From SKVL01 sp046542915 (GTDB lineage: Bacteria; Patescibacteriota; Minisyncoccia; Phycocordibacterales; CSBR16-193), in contig JBKHAI010000031.1 in NCBI GenBank assembly GCA_046542915.1, positions 1-6,936 of the forward strand: DNA of 6,936 nt. The letters are read 5' to 3'. Below the pieces are notes generated by a model. That model saw only the letters and a program-made list of their open reading frames with translations. It was not told where the DNA came from and did no database searches. How positions within the stretch are numbered: the stretch's first letter is position 1; each line of letters starts with the position of its first letter. Of this stretch, positions 1 through 5,089 are shown piece after piece. A program made the translations under genes and the position numbers.

Positions 1-68
1 AAGAGGACGCGGATGAGGAAAATATGGAAGAAGAAACCACCGAGGAAGATGTAGAAGAAGAGGAGTAA
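1..68 (+). CDS. C-terminal end of an unidentified protein with an acidic tail (5' partial)
   Basis: The reading frame with its first full codon at base 3 runs to a TAA at 66-68 and gives 21 residues, 15 of them Asp or Glu and none Lys or Arg. The gene begins outside the window. Such acidic tails are low-complexity extensions found on many unrelated proteins, so no product can be named. The frame is supported as real by the strong terminator that begins 14 bases after its stop codon. It lies upstream of tig but is separated from it by that terminator and by a likely tig promoter, so it is probably a different transcription unit. Confidence 0.6.
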   Translation, partial: EDADEENMEEETTEEDVEEEE

Positions 69-82
69 AAACCTTTACTTAT

Positions 83-115
83 AAAACCCCCTTACTTTAA
101 AAGTAAGGGGGTTTT
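83..115 (+). terminator. Intrinsic terminator after the upstream partial gene
   Basis: A perfect 15-bp inverted repeat (83-97 with 101-115) surrounds a 3-base loop. The 5' arm starts AAAACCCCC and the 3' arm ends GGGGGTTTT, giving a five-G:C core and a terminal U-run. The mirror-image A-run means it could also act on transcripts from the other strand, but no gene there needs it. Confidence 0.9.
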
Positions 116-158
116 AATTATATAAAAACGTTTCAAATATGGCATTTTACGCTTTACA

Positions 159-167
159 TGATATACT
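159..167 (+). promoter_or_regulatory. Probable tig promoter (extended -10)
   Basis: TGATATACT fits an extended -10 element (TG, one base, then TATACT at 162-167). No good -35 hexamer lies 16-18 bases upstream, as is common for extended -10 promoters. Transcription would start near 174, leaving a leader of about 29 bases before the tig ATG. The site lies between the preceding terminator and tig, where a promoter is needed. Confidence 0.55.
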
Positions 168-202
168 GACCCTTCAAGTTTTTGTAAATAAAAGAAAAAA
201 AT

Positions 203-1375
203 ATGGAACCATTAAGTAAAAATATATCTATTAATAATACCGGCGATTCGGAGGTGGAAATAACGGCGGAAATTCCGGCCGAAGAGATGAAAAAGCAATA
301 CAGCGAATCTTTAAAAGAAGCTCAAAAAGATGCCGAACTAGACGGTTTCAGAAAAGGTAAAGCCCCTTTAGAGATGGTAGAAAAACAAGTCGGACAAGGT
401 TTTTTGATGCAAAAAGCCGCCGAAAAAATACTCCAAGAAGAATATCCGAGGATCTTAAGCTATGAAAAAATAGAACCGATAGGACAACCACAGGTAACCA
501 TTACCAAAATAGCCCCGGGAAGCGACCTGGGTTTTAAAATAAAGACCGCAACTATGCCAGAAGTAGAACTCGGAGATTATAAGGAGATCGCCAAGCGTGC
601 CTTAAAAGAGAATCCCCTCTCCGAAGATCCGGAAGTAACCCAAGAGGAGATGGATGAAACGGTCTACAACATCCGAGCCAGCCAACTTTTGGAAGAAAAA
701 CGTCAAAAAGGAGAAGAGGTTCCCTCGCCTGAGTCACTAAAAGAAGAAGACCTTCCCGCCTTGACAGATGAATTTGTTTCTTCTTTGGGTGAATTCAGTA
801 ACCTGGACGACTTTCACAAAAAAATAAAAGAGCATCTGGAAAGACAAAAAAGGAGCAAAGAACAAGAAAAACAATGGGCAGCGATCTTGGACGCCATAAT
901 CGAAGAATCGAATATCACCATCCCTTCCGTTCTGGTGGAATCAGAACTTGATAAGATGACCGCTCAACTTAAAGACGACGTTCAAAGGGCCGGTTTGGAG
1001 TTTTCCGACTACCTCTCAAAGGTTCAAAAGACCGAGGAAGACATTAGAGCCGAGTGGAAAGAAAACGCCGCCAAAAGGGCCAAAACTCAATTGATACTAA
1101 ACACCATAGCAGAAAAAGAAAATATAAGCCCCGACCCTGAAGTGGTAGAAGAGCAGGTCAATCAAGTTTTGGAACACTACAAAGAAGCCAACCCCGAAAG
1201 TGTTAGGGTTTTTGTAAAAACCCAAATAACTAATGAGAAAACTTTGGCCTTCTTGGCCTCACTCGGCGATAAAGACAAAAGCGCGAACCCCGAAGAAAAA
1301 GAATCAGGAGGAAATGAAAAAGAAGCCGATACCAAACAAAAAGAGAAAGAAGACGAAGAATCGGAAGAAAAATAG
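203..1375 (+). CDS. tig: Trigger factor (ribosome-associated chaperone) lacking the FKBP/PPIase domain
   Basis: Trigger factor binds the ribosome near the peptide exit tunnel and shields nascent chains. The 390-residue product has the ribosome-docking signature GFRKGKAP at residues 48-55 within the N-terminal domain (about 1-125), which ends at the typical MPEVELGDY linker (118-126). A helix follows (about 146-168). The sequence then passes through a short linker (about 169-183) straight into LPALTDEFV (184-192), which begins the C-terminal cradle domain (about 184-355). In the classical family this junction holds an FKBP-type prolyl isomerase domain of roughly 80-100 residues; it is absent here with no frameshift. 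The total would be shorter still without a Lys/Glu-rich low-complexity tail (about 356-390). The ATG at 203 is preceded by an A-rich leader without a Shine-Dalgarno site. The stop is TAG, and clpP follows after 115 bases under its own promoter. Identity is firm; the missing domain is read from motif order, not from an alignment. Confidence 0.93.
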   Translation: MEPLSKNISINNTGDSEVEITAEIPAEEMKKQYSESLKEAQKDAELDGFRKGKAPLEMVEKQVGQGFLMQKAAEKILQEEYPRILSYEKIEPIGQPQVTITKIAPGSDLGFKIKTATMPEVELGDYKEIAKRALKENPLSEDPEVTQEEMDETVYNIRASQLLEEKRQKGEEVPSPESLKEEDLPALTDEFVSSLGEFSNLDDFHKKIKEHLERQKRSKEQEKQWAAILDAIIEESNITIPSVLVESELDKMTAQLKDDVQRAGLEFSDYLSKVQKTEEDIRAEWKENAAKRAKTQLILNTIAEKENISPDPEVVEEQVNQVLEHYKEANPESVRVFVKTQITNEKTLAFLASLGDKDKSANPEEKESGGNEKEADTKQKEKEDEESEEK

Positions 1376-1410
1376 GTCATTTTCCCAAAGAAAACATCTT
1401 TCAGAACGAT

Positions 1411-1436
1411 CGATCAATAAACCGGAGGCTTGATCG
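1411..1436 (+). repeat. Inverted repeat between tig and clpP, possible weak terminator
   Basis: CGATCAA (1411-1417) is the reverse complement of TTGATCG (1430-1436), with a 12-base loop. It is followed by GGTTTTAAAAA, so it could weakly terminate tig transcripts. It directly abuts the clpP -35 element, so a role as a protein-binding site is an alternative. The stem is short and the function uncertain. Confidence 0.35.
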
Positions 1437-1437
1437 G

Positions 1438-1466
1438 TTGGTTTTAAAAATATGTTGTGGTATAGT
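1438..1466 (+). promoter_or_regulatory. clpP promoter (sigma70-type with extended -10)
   Basis: TTGGTT (1438-1443) and TATAGT (1461-1466) are 17 bases apart, and a TG at 1458-1459 makes the -10 an extended one. Predicted transcription start is near 1473, about 18 bases before the ATG at 1491. That start lies downstream of the in-frame GTG at 1470, so this promoter also argues against GTG initiation. Confidence 0.75.
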
Positions 1467-1490
1467 TGAGTGGTAATCTCGGATACAGAT

Positions 1491-2072
1491 ATGTTAATTC
1501 CCACAGTTATAGAAAAATCTCAGTTCGGCGAGCGCGCCTATGACATTTATTCGCGACTTTTGAGAGAGCGGATCGTCTTTTTAGGAGGAGTAATAGATGA
1601 CCATACCGCCAATTTGGTCATAGCCCAGTTGCTTTTTCTTCAATCGGAAGATCCTAAAAAAGACGTACAGTTGTACATCAATTCTCCCGGAGGATCGGTA
1701 ACGTCAACCTTGGCCATGCTGGATACTATGAATCATATTAAAAATGATGTATCAACTGTTTGTGTCGGCATCGCCGCCTCCGGAGGAGCAATAATGCTTT
1801 CGGCTGGAGCTAAAGGAAAAAGATACGCATTGCCAAATTCCGAGATTATGATACATCAACCTTGGGGTGGAGCTGAAGGCAGGGCCTCGGATATCGAAAT
1901 AACTGCAAAACACATAATAAAGACCAGAGAGAAGCTCAACAAGATCCTTGCCAAAAACACCGGCAAGCCCTTATCAAACATCGAAAAGGATGTCGATAGG
2001 GACTTTTTTATGTCTTCAGATGAAGCCAAAAAATACGGTATCATTGACAAGATCTACTCCCCCTCAAAATAG
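1491..2072 (+). CDS. clpP: ATP-dependent Clp protease proteolytic subunit ClpP
   Basis: ClpP forms a double-heptamer serine protease chamber in the cytoplasm and degrades proteins fed to it by an AAA+ unfoldase such as ClpX or ClpC. The 193-residue product opens with MLIPTVIEKS and contains the full catalytic triad: Ser97 in GIAASGGA, His122 in MIHQPWGG and Asp171 in DRDFF. The YINSPGG segment (62-68) that lines the substrate groove is also present. Length matches the family. An in-frame GTG at 1470 would add seven residues, but it lies upstream of the predicted transcription start, whereas ATG 1491 gives the family-typical N-terminus. No strong Shine-Dalgarno site precedes it. The common order is tig-clpP-clpX; here clpX is absent and rny follows, so the unfoldase partner must be encoded elsewhere. 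The stop is TAG. Confidence 0.96.
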   Translation: MLIPTVIEKSQFGERAYDIYSRLLRERIVFLGGVIDDHTANLVIAQLLFLQSEDPKKDVQLYINSPGGSVTSTLAMLDTMNHIKNDVSTVCVGIAASGGAIMLSAGAKGKRYALPNSEIMIHQPWGGAEGRASDIEITAKHIIKTREKLNKILAKNTGKPLSNIEKDVDRDFFMSSDEAKKYGIIDKIYSPSK

Positions 2073-2117
2073 GTGCCCAGATCATTGCCGTCACACAAAA
2101 TATTGAGCGGACCACCG

Positions 2118-2140
2118 GAAACCCGACCGAAACGGGTTTC
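2118..2140 (+). other. Hairpin in the clpP-rny spacer, possible clpP terminator
   Basis: GAAACCCG (2118-2125) pairs perfectly with CGGGTTTC (2133-2140) around a 7-base loop. A small A/T palindrome (AGTAAATTACT, 2143-2153) and six T residues (2155-2160) follow. The gap between the strong stem and the T-run makes this an imperfect intrinsic terminator. It could instead be an RNA-processing or 3'-end stability element. Confidence 0.5.
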
Positions 2141-2167
2141 GTAGTAAATTACTGTTTTTTAACTAAG

Positions 2168-2208
2168 AACCACGGAGTTTTCGCAAAACAACGCCGAAGC
2201 TCGTGGTT
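2168..2208 (+). other. Second, longer imperfect hairpin upstream of rny
   Basis: AACCACG (2168-2174) pairs with CGTGGTT (2202-2208). With a bulged G2175, pairing continues through A2176/T2201, G2177/C2200 and several T/A and G/T pairs, then C2182-G2183 against C2195-G2196, giving a long interrupted stem capped by an A-rich loop. It lies in the 5' region of rny. No convincing promoter is seen between clpP and rny, so it would form in a clpP-rny read-through transcript or in an rny leader. T-runs at 2218-2223 and 2228-2233 follow at a distance. Function is unknown. Confidence 0.4.
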
Positions 2209-2271
2209 AAGGTGTCGGTTTTTAATGTTTTTTAAAAAGCAGAAGAAAAGAGATAAGTAAAAAATTTTTTC

Positions 2272-3801
2272 ATGGAAACACAAATAGTCATTCTCCTTTT
2301 GGGAGTTACGTTAATAATAGGAGTAGCCTTTGGATATTTTCTTAGGTGGATAATATCCATGGGGAAAAGAGGGTCAATGGAACTGAAGATCAAGCAGATG
2401 ATGCTTGAAGCCCGAGATGAAGCGAAGAAGATCGTCGCCGATGCGGAAAAAAAGGCCGAAGAAATACTGGATACCAGCAGAAAGGAGATCAAGGAAAAAG
2501 AGGACCAATTGAAAAAAAGTGAAGATCGGTTAATTAAAAAAGAAGAAACCCTTGATCAACGACAAATTGACCTGAACAAAGAAGAAGAGTCCATAAAAGA
2601 AAAGATAGCTGAAGCCGAAGCTATAAAAGCAGAAGCAGAGAACCTGGACCAACAAAAGACGGCCGAGTTGGAAAAACTTTCGGAAATGAGTAAAGAAGAA
2701 GCCAAAGAAGAACTACTATCCCAGGTAGAAAAAGAAGCTGAAGAGGATATCTTGGTCCGAATGCGTAAACTGGAAAACATCGGTTCCGAAAAGCTGGAAA
2801 AAAGAGCCAAAGAGATACTGACCAACGCCATACATCGACTTGGTAATTTTATGGCTTCCGATGTAATGTCAACGACCATATCCATCCCTTCCGACGAGAT
2901 CAAAGGAAAAGTTATAGGAAAAGAAGGCAGGAATATAAGATCGTTTGAAAGAGCCGCAGGTGTAGAAATAATCGTTGACGACACTCCCGGGTCTATAACC
3001 ATTTCTTCATTTGATCCGGTAAGACGCCAGGTTGCCCGCATCGCCCTAGAGAACCTGATCATGGATGGCCGAATACAACCCGCCAAAATAGAAGAGGCAG
3101 TGGAAAACGCCGAAAAAGAAATAAACCGAATAATAAAAGAAAAGGGAGAACAAGCCGTTTATGAATGCGGTGTTTACAATCTTGACCCCAAATTGGTCTC
3201 TTTGTTGGGTCGACTCTATTTCCGTACCAGTTACGGTCAAAACGTGCTTCAACACTCAGTAGAGATGGCACATATAGCGGGAATGATAGCCGAAGAGTTA
3301 GGCGCCAACGTGTCTGTTGCCAAAGCCGGAGCCATACTTCACGATATTGGTAAAGCGGTAGACCACGAAGTTGTCGGCACTCACGTCCAAATAGGACGAA
3401 GGATATTGCAAAAATTCAACGTCAGTGAGGAAATTATAAAATCAATGCAATCCCATCATGAAGAATATCCTTTTGAAACTATAGAGTCGGTCATAGTACA
3501 GGTAGCCGATTCCATATCCGGCAGTCGCCCCGGCGCCAGAAGAGACACCGTAGAAAACTATCTGAAACGCCTAAAGGAACTGGAATCTATTGCCGGCTCT
3601 TTTGAGGGGATAGAAAAATCGTTTGCTCTCCAGGCCGGGAGAGAGGTGCGTGTTTTTGTAACTCCGGAGAAAGTAAGTGATCTGGAAGCTAAAAAACTGG
3701 CTCGAGAGATCGCTCTTAAAATAGAACAGGAATTAAAATACCCGGGAGAAGTGAAGGTCAACGTGATCAGAGAATCCCGGGTCACCGAATATGCCAGATA
3801 A
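2272..3801 (+). CDS. rny: Ribonuclease Y (membrane-anchored endoribonuclease)
   Basis: RNase Y starts mRNA decay by endonucleolytic cleavage at the inner face of the membrane. The 509-residue product shows the complete family architecture: an N-terminal membrane anchor (about 4-28), a long charged coiled coil (about 35-190) rich in Glu, Lys and Ala, a KH RNA-binding domain with the GKEG loop (216-219) in IPSDEIKGKVIGKEGRNI, and an HD hydrolase domain. Metal-ligand candidates in the HD domain are His328 (QHSVEMA), His357-Asp358 (ILHDIGK) and Asp413 (VADSISG). The C-terminus ends in the family-typical VTEYAR. Length is close to the roughly 520 residues usual for the family. The ATG is preceded by AAAAAATTTTTT and a C, with no Shine-Dalgarno site. 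The long antisense reading frames across this gene are shadows of its charged coiled coil and KH region. Confidence 0.97.
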   Translation: METQIVILLLGVTLIIGVAFGYFLRWIISMGKRGSMELKIKQMMLEARDEAKKIVADAEKKAEEILDTSRKEIKEKEDQLKKSEDRLIKKEETLDQRQIDLNKEEESIKEKIAEAEAIKAEAENLDQQKTAELEKLSEMSKEEAKEELLSQVEKEAEEDILVRMRKLENIGSEKLEKRAKEILTNAIHRLGNFMASDVMSTTISIPSDEIKGKVIGKEGRNIRSFERAAGVEIIVDDTPGSITISSFDPVRRQVARIALENLIMDGRIQPAKIEEAVENAEKEINRIIKEKGEQAVYECGVYNLDPKLVSLLGRLYFRTSYGQNVLQHSVEMAHIAGMIAEELGANVSVAKAGAILHDIGKAVDHEVVGTHVQIGRRILQKFNVSEEIIKSMQSHHEEYPFETIESVIVQVADSISGSRPGARRDTVENYLKRLKELESIAGSFEGIEKSFALQAGREVRVFVTPEKVSDLEAKKLAREIALKIEQELKYPGEVKVNVIRESRVTEYAR

Positions 3802-3819
3802 AAAATTAGACAAAAAACG

Positions 3820-3849
3820 TTGCCAGACAGCCCTAAAGGGGTATATAAT
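3820..3849 (+). promoter_or_regulatory. hup promoter (sigma70-type)
   Basis: TTGCCA (3820-3825) and a perfect TATAAT (3844-3849) are separated by 18 bases, just after the rny stop. Predicted start is near 3856, which leaves an unusually long leader of about 94 bases before the hup ATG. This is the closest match to consensus in the window, as expected for an abundant nucleoid protein. Confidence 0.8.
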
Positions 3850-3856
3850 TATTAGA

Positions 3857-3874
3857 GATACCATATAAGGTATC
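3857..3874 (+). repeat. Palindrome at the hup transcription start
   Basis: GATACC (3857-3862) and GGTATC (3869-3874) form a perfect 6-bp inverted repeat around ATATAA, starting at the predicted +1. A related imperfect one, GATAT...GTATC, lies at 3889-3903, with centres about 31 bp apart (roughly three helical turns). Possible roles are an operator pair or a 5' hairpin protecting the mRNA. Confidence 0.5.
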
Positions 3875-3949
3875 ATTAGATTACACATGATATTTAATGT
3901 ATCTTGTGGGGTCGAGTAATAATAAAAGTATTTCTAACAAATTTAAAAT

Positions 3950-4228
3950 ATGAACAAACAAGGACTTGTAGAAGTTGTACATGAGAAAATGGGAGGAACA
4001 AAAACCCAATCCGAAGAAGTTGTGGAAACCATTATCTCAACCATTACTGAATCTCTCAAAAAGGGAGAGGACGTTTCCATTGCCGGTCTAGGGATCTTTT
4101 CAACCAAGGAGCGTCAAGCCAGACAGGCTCGTAACCCTCGCACCGGAGAAGCTATAGACGTTCCCGCGATGAAAGTTCCGAAATTCAAACCCGCCAAGGG
4201 ATTAAAGGACGCTGTCAGAAATTCTTAA
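3950..4228 (+). CDS. hup: HU-family DNA-binding protein
   Basis: HU/IHF-type proteins dimerise and bend DNA, organising the nucleoid and assisting replication, recombination and transcription. The 92-residue product has the two N-terminal helices (MNKQGLVEVVHEKM onwards), the GLGIF turn where the family has GFGxF, and the DNA-contacting arm with the signature RNPRTGEAIDVPA followed by KVPKFKPAKGLKDAV. Length is typical. Arm sequence and size suggest an HU homodimer rather than an IHF subunit, though the two are hard to separate by eye. It has its own strong promoter, a long leader with palindromes, and a strong terminator 20 bases past its stop, so it is a single-gene unit. No Shine-Dalgarno site precedes the ATG. 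The stop is TAA. Confidence 0.96.
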   Translation: MNKQGLVEVVHEKMGGTKTQSEEVVETIISTITESLKKGEDVSIAGLGIFSTKERQARQARNPRTGEAIDVPAMKVPKFKPAKGLKDAVRNS

Positions 4229-4248
4229 ATTCAAGGATATCACAACCC

Positions 4249-4275
4249 AAAAAAGCCCGTTTTAGGGCTTTTTTT
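4249..4275 (+). terminator. Intrinsic terminator of hup
   Basis: AAAAAAGCCC (4249-4258) pairs with GGGCTTTTTT (4265-4274) around a six-base loop, and beyond a single mismatch AACC (4244-4247) pairs with GGTT (4276-4279). The T-run serves as the release tract. The A-run on the 5' arm makes it potentially bidirectional, so it may also stop transcripts coming from the minus-strand tRNA-Gly. Confidence 0.9.
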
Positions 4276-4283
4276 GGTTTTGT

Positions 4284-4301
4284 CGTGAATCTATCTTCAC
4301 G
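4284..4301. repeat. Small perfect hairpin after the hup terminator
   Basis: CGTGAA (4284-4289) and TTCACG (4296-4301) form a 6-bp stem with a six-base loop. A separate A/T-rich stem lies at 4378-4394 (TGATAT with ATATCA). Apart from these, the stretch between the terminator and tRNA-Gly shows only A/T-rich sequence and no gene. Confidence 0.4.
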
Positions 4302-4424
4302 TAAGACCCCTATTAAAAGATACGGCTTTCCAATTTTTAAAAATAACGAAGTCATTTAAAAACAAAACCCAAAAAGCTGATATATTTGATATCAATAATA
4401 AAAAAGATCTTGAGGAACCTAATG

Positions 4425-4495
4425 TGCGGACACGGGGAATCGAACCCCGATCTCGGCCATGGCAAGGCCGCGTCATACCATTAAACTATGTCCGC
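4425..4495 (-). tRNA. tRNA-Gly (anticodon GCC)
   Basis: On the minus strand the 71 bases fold as a complete cloverleaf. The acceptor stem is GCGGACA (4489-4495) with TGTCCGC (4426-4432). There is a short D arm with the AATGG loop, an anticodon stem CGGCC/GGCCG holding loop TTGCCAT with anticodon GCC, a 4-base variable region, and T-stem CGGGG/CCCCG with loop TTCGATT. The discriminator is A (4425) and the following genomic bases read CAT, so CCA is not encoded and must be added by a nucleotidyltransferase. It reads GGC and GGU codons. No convincing promoter could be picked in the A/T-rich DNA upstream (4496-4560). Confidence 0.96.
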
Positions 4496-4720
4496 AAAAA
4501 TTTAAACGATCTTAATTAAAAGAACGTCTATCAAATGAACCCGTTTCCAATGTTAGCAAAAATGTAAGGTTTCCGCAATTTGCTTTTTCTCTAAAAGAAG
4601 CGGTAGAGTGCTCTATCTTGGAGTGTATGCGATCAAAGATCTACATCAACTTTTATTGAATGATCGATATGTTTTTTTGCATAAAAAAACAGAACAACTG
4701 GGGATAAGGTGTGGAAACAT
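4496..4720. other. Intergenic stretch between tRNA-Gly and the RNHCP gene, no gene seen
   Basis: This stretch shows no supported reading frame. It holds a perfect A/T stem, GTTTTTTT (4671-4678) with AAAAAAAC (4683-4690) and loop GCAT, which may end the minus-strand RNHCP transcript despite lacking a G/C core. It also contains a short near-palindrome TAGAG-TG-CTCTA. The 5' end presumably carries the tRNA-Gly promoter, not identifiable by eye. Confidence 0.5.
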
Positions 4721-4999
4721 TCAAAGACCCGTCAAGGCATCCAGACGGTCTTTCTTGTGTAATTTGTTCTTTTTTCTTTTTCCACAAACCAAACACTCAT
4801 GGATCACCCATTTTTCAGAAGCCGTATAATGATACGCAACCGGTGGCATCATTCCTCCGCACTCAGCCGCCCGGTCTCCCGGATCAACGTCAACGTGTTT
4901 GCTCCAAAGACATCTATGACAATGATTGGTGTAACCGTCTCCTCTAATATACTCCCCACAGTTTTCACACTTAAAATCTTCAATTCTTTTTTTAAACAT
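4721..4999 (-). CDS. RNHCP-family zinc-ribbon protein
   Basis: The 92-residue product matches the small RNHCP family (named for an Arg-Asn-His-Cys-Pro motif), whose function is not established. Here the motif region reads GDGYTNHCHRCLWSKHVD (20-37), with Thr for Arg and His for Pro. Cysteine pairs at 11/14 (CENC), 27/30 (CHRC) and 69/72 (CLVC), plus Cys47 in CGGMM, suggest zinc-ribbon metal sites. A basic stretch KRKKNKLHKK (74-83) follows the last pair and could contact nucleic acid; that is inference. Length is within the small-protein range of the family. The ATG is preceded by AAAAAATGAAAA, where an earlier ATG is out of frame; no Shine-Dalgarno site exists. The stop is TGA, evidence that TGA is not reassigned here. 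It diverges from the response-regulator gene, their promoters overlapping. Confidence 0.85.
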   Translation of the reverse strand: MFKKRIEDFKCENCGEYIRGDGYTNHCHRCLWSKHVDVDPGDRAAECGGMMPPVAYHYTASEKWVIHECLVCGKRKKNKLHKKDRLDALTGL

Positions 5000-5022
5000 T
5001 TTTCATTTTTTAATCTTAAGAG

Positions 5023-5031
5023 ATTGTATCA
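5023..5031 (-). promoter_or_regulatory. Promoter of the RNHCP gene (extended -10)
   Basis: On the minus strand TGATACAAT is an extended -10 (TACAAT at 5023-5028, TG at 5030-5031). The -35 region is poor (AGAATA at 17 bases). The predicted start gives a leader of about 18 bases before the ATG at 4999. It overlaps the -35 hexamer of the divergent response-regulator promoter. Confidence 0.55.
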
Positions 5032-5051
5032 AAAACAAGTTATGTTATTCT
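5024..5051 (+). promoter_or_regulatory. Promoter of the receiver-domain gene
   Basis: TTGTAT (5024-5029) and TATTCT (5046-5051) are 16 bases apart, with TG at 5043-5044 making an extended -10. Predicted start is near 5058, about 32 bases before the ATG at 5090. This placement also excludes the upstream in-frame ATG codons, which lie within the antiparallel RNHCP gene. Confidence 0.55.
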
Positions 5052-5089
5052 TTAATAGATATCAACCAAATAATAAAACAAAAACTAAA

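Noticed and set aside
1177..1504. Short frames on both strands across the end of tig and the tig-clpP gap
   Set aside because: They are out-of-frame readings of the Lys/Glu-rich tail with no family features and conflict with the clpP promoter.
2225..2260. 11-codon frame MFFKKQKKRDK just upstream of rny, possible leader peptide
   Set aside because: A/T- and A-rich sequence gives such short frames by chance; there is no ribosome-binding site and no clear attenuator pairing with it.
2556..3086. 176-codon minus-strand frame opposite rny
   Set aside because: Ser- and Phe-rich translation is the reverse complement of a Glu/Lys-rich coiled coil and KH domain; rny is unmistakable on the other strand.
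4600..4632. tRNA-like fragment (GGTAGAGTGCTC resembling a D arm) in the intergenic stretch
   Set aside because: No matching acceptor, anticodon or T arm (no TTCGA-type loop) follows on either strand.
4671..4690. T7/A7 perfect stem as a confident terminator of the RNHCP gene
   Set aside because: It has only one G:C pair, so hairpin strength is doubtful; kept only as a note in the gap entry.
4699..4718. Near DnaA boxes TGGGGATAA and TGTGGAAAC
   Set aside because: One and two mismatches respectively, no symmetrical arrangement, and such near-matches are frequent in A/T-rich DNA.
4721..4723. Possible TGA-to-glycine recoding as in some Patescibacteria (Gracilibacteria, SR1)
   Set aside because: TGA closes the RNHCP frame at the expected length and no in-frame TGA occurs inside any identified gene.
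4799..5089. 97-codon N-terminal extension of the receiver-domain frame back to an ATG at 4799
   Set aside because: It runs antisense through the RNHCP gene, precedes the predicted promoter, and adds sequence unlike any receiver protein; ATG 5090 gives the normal start.
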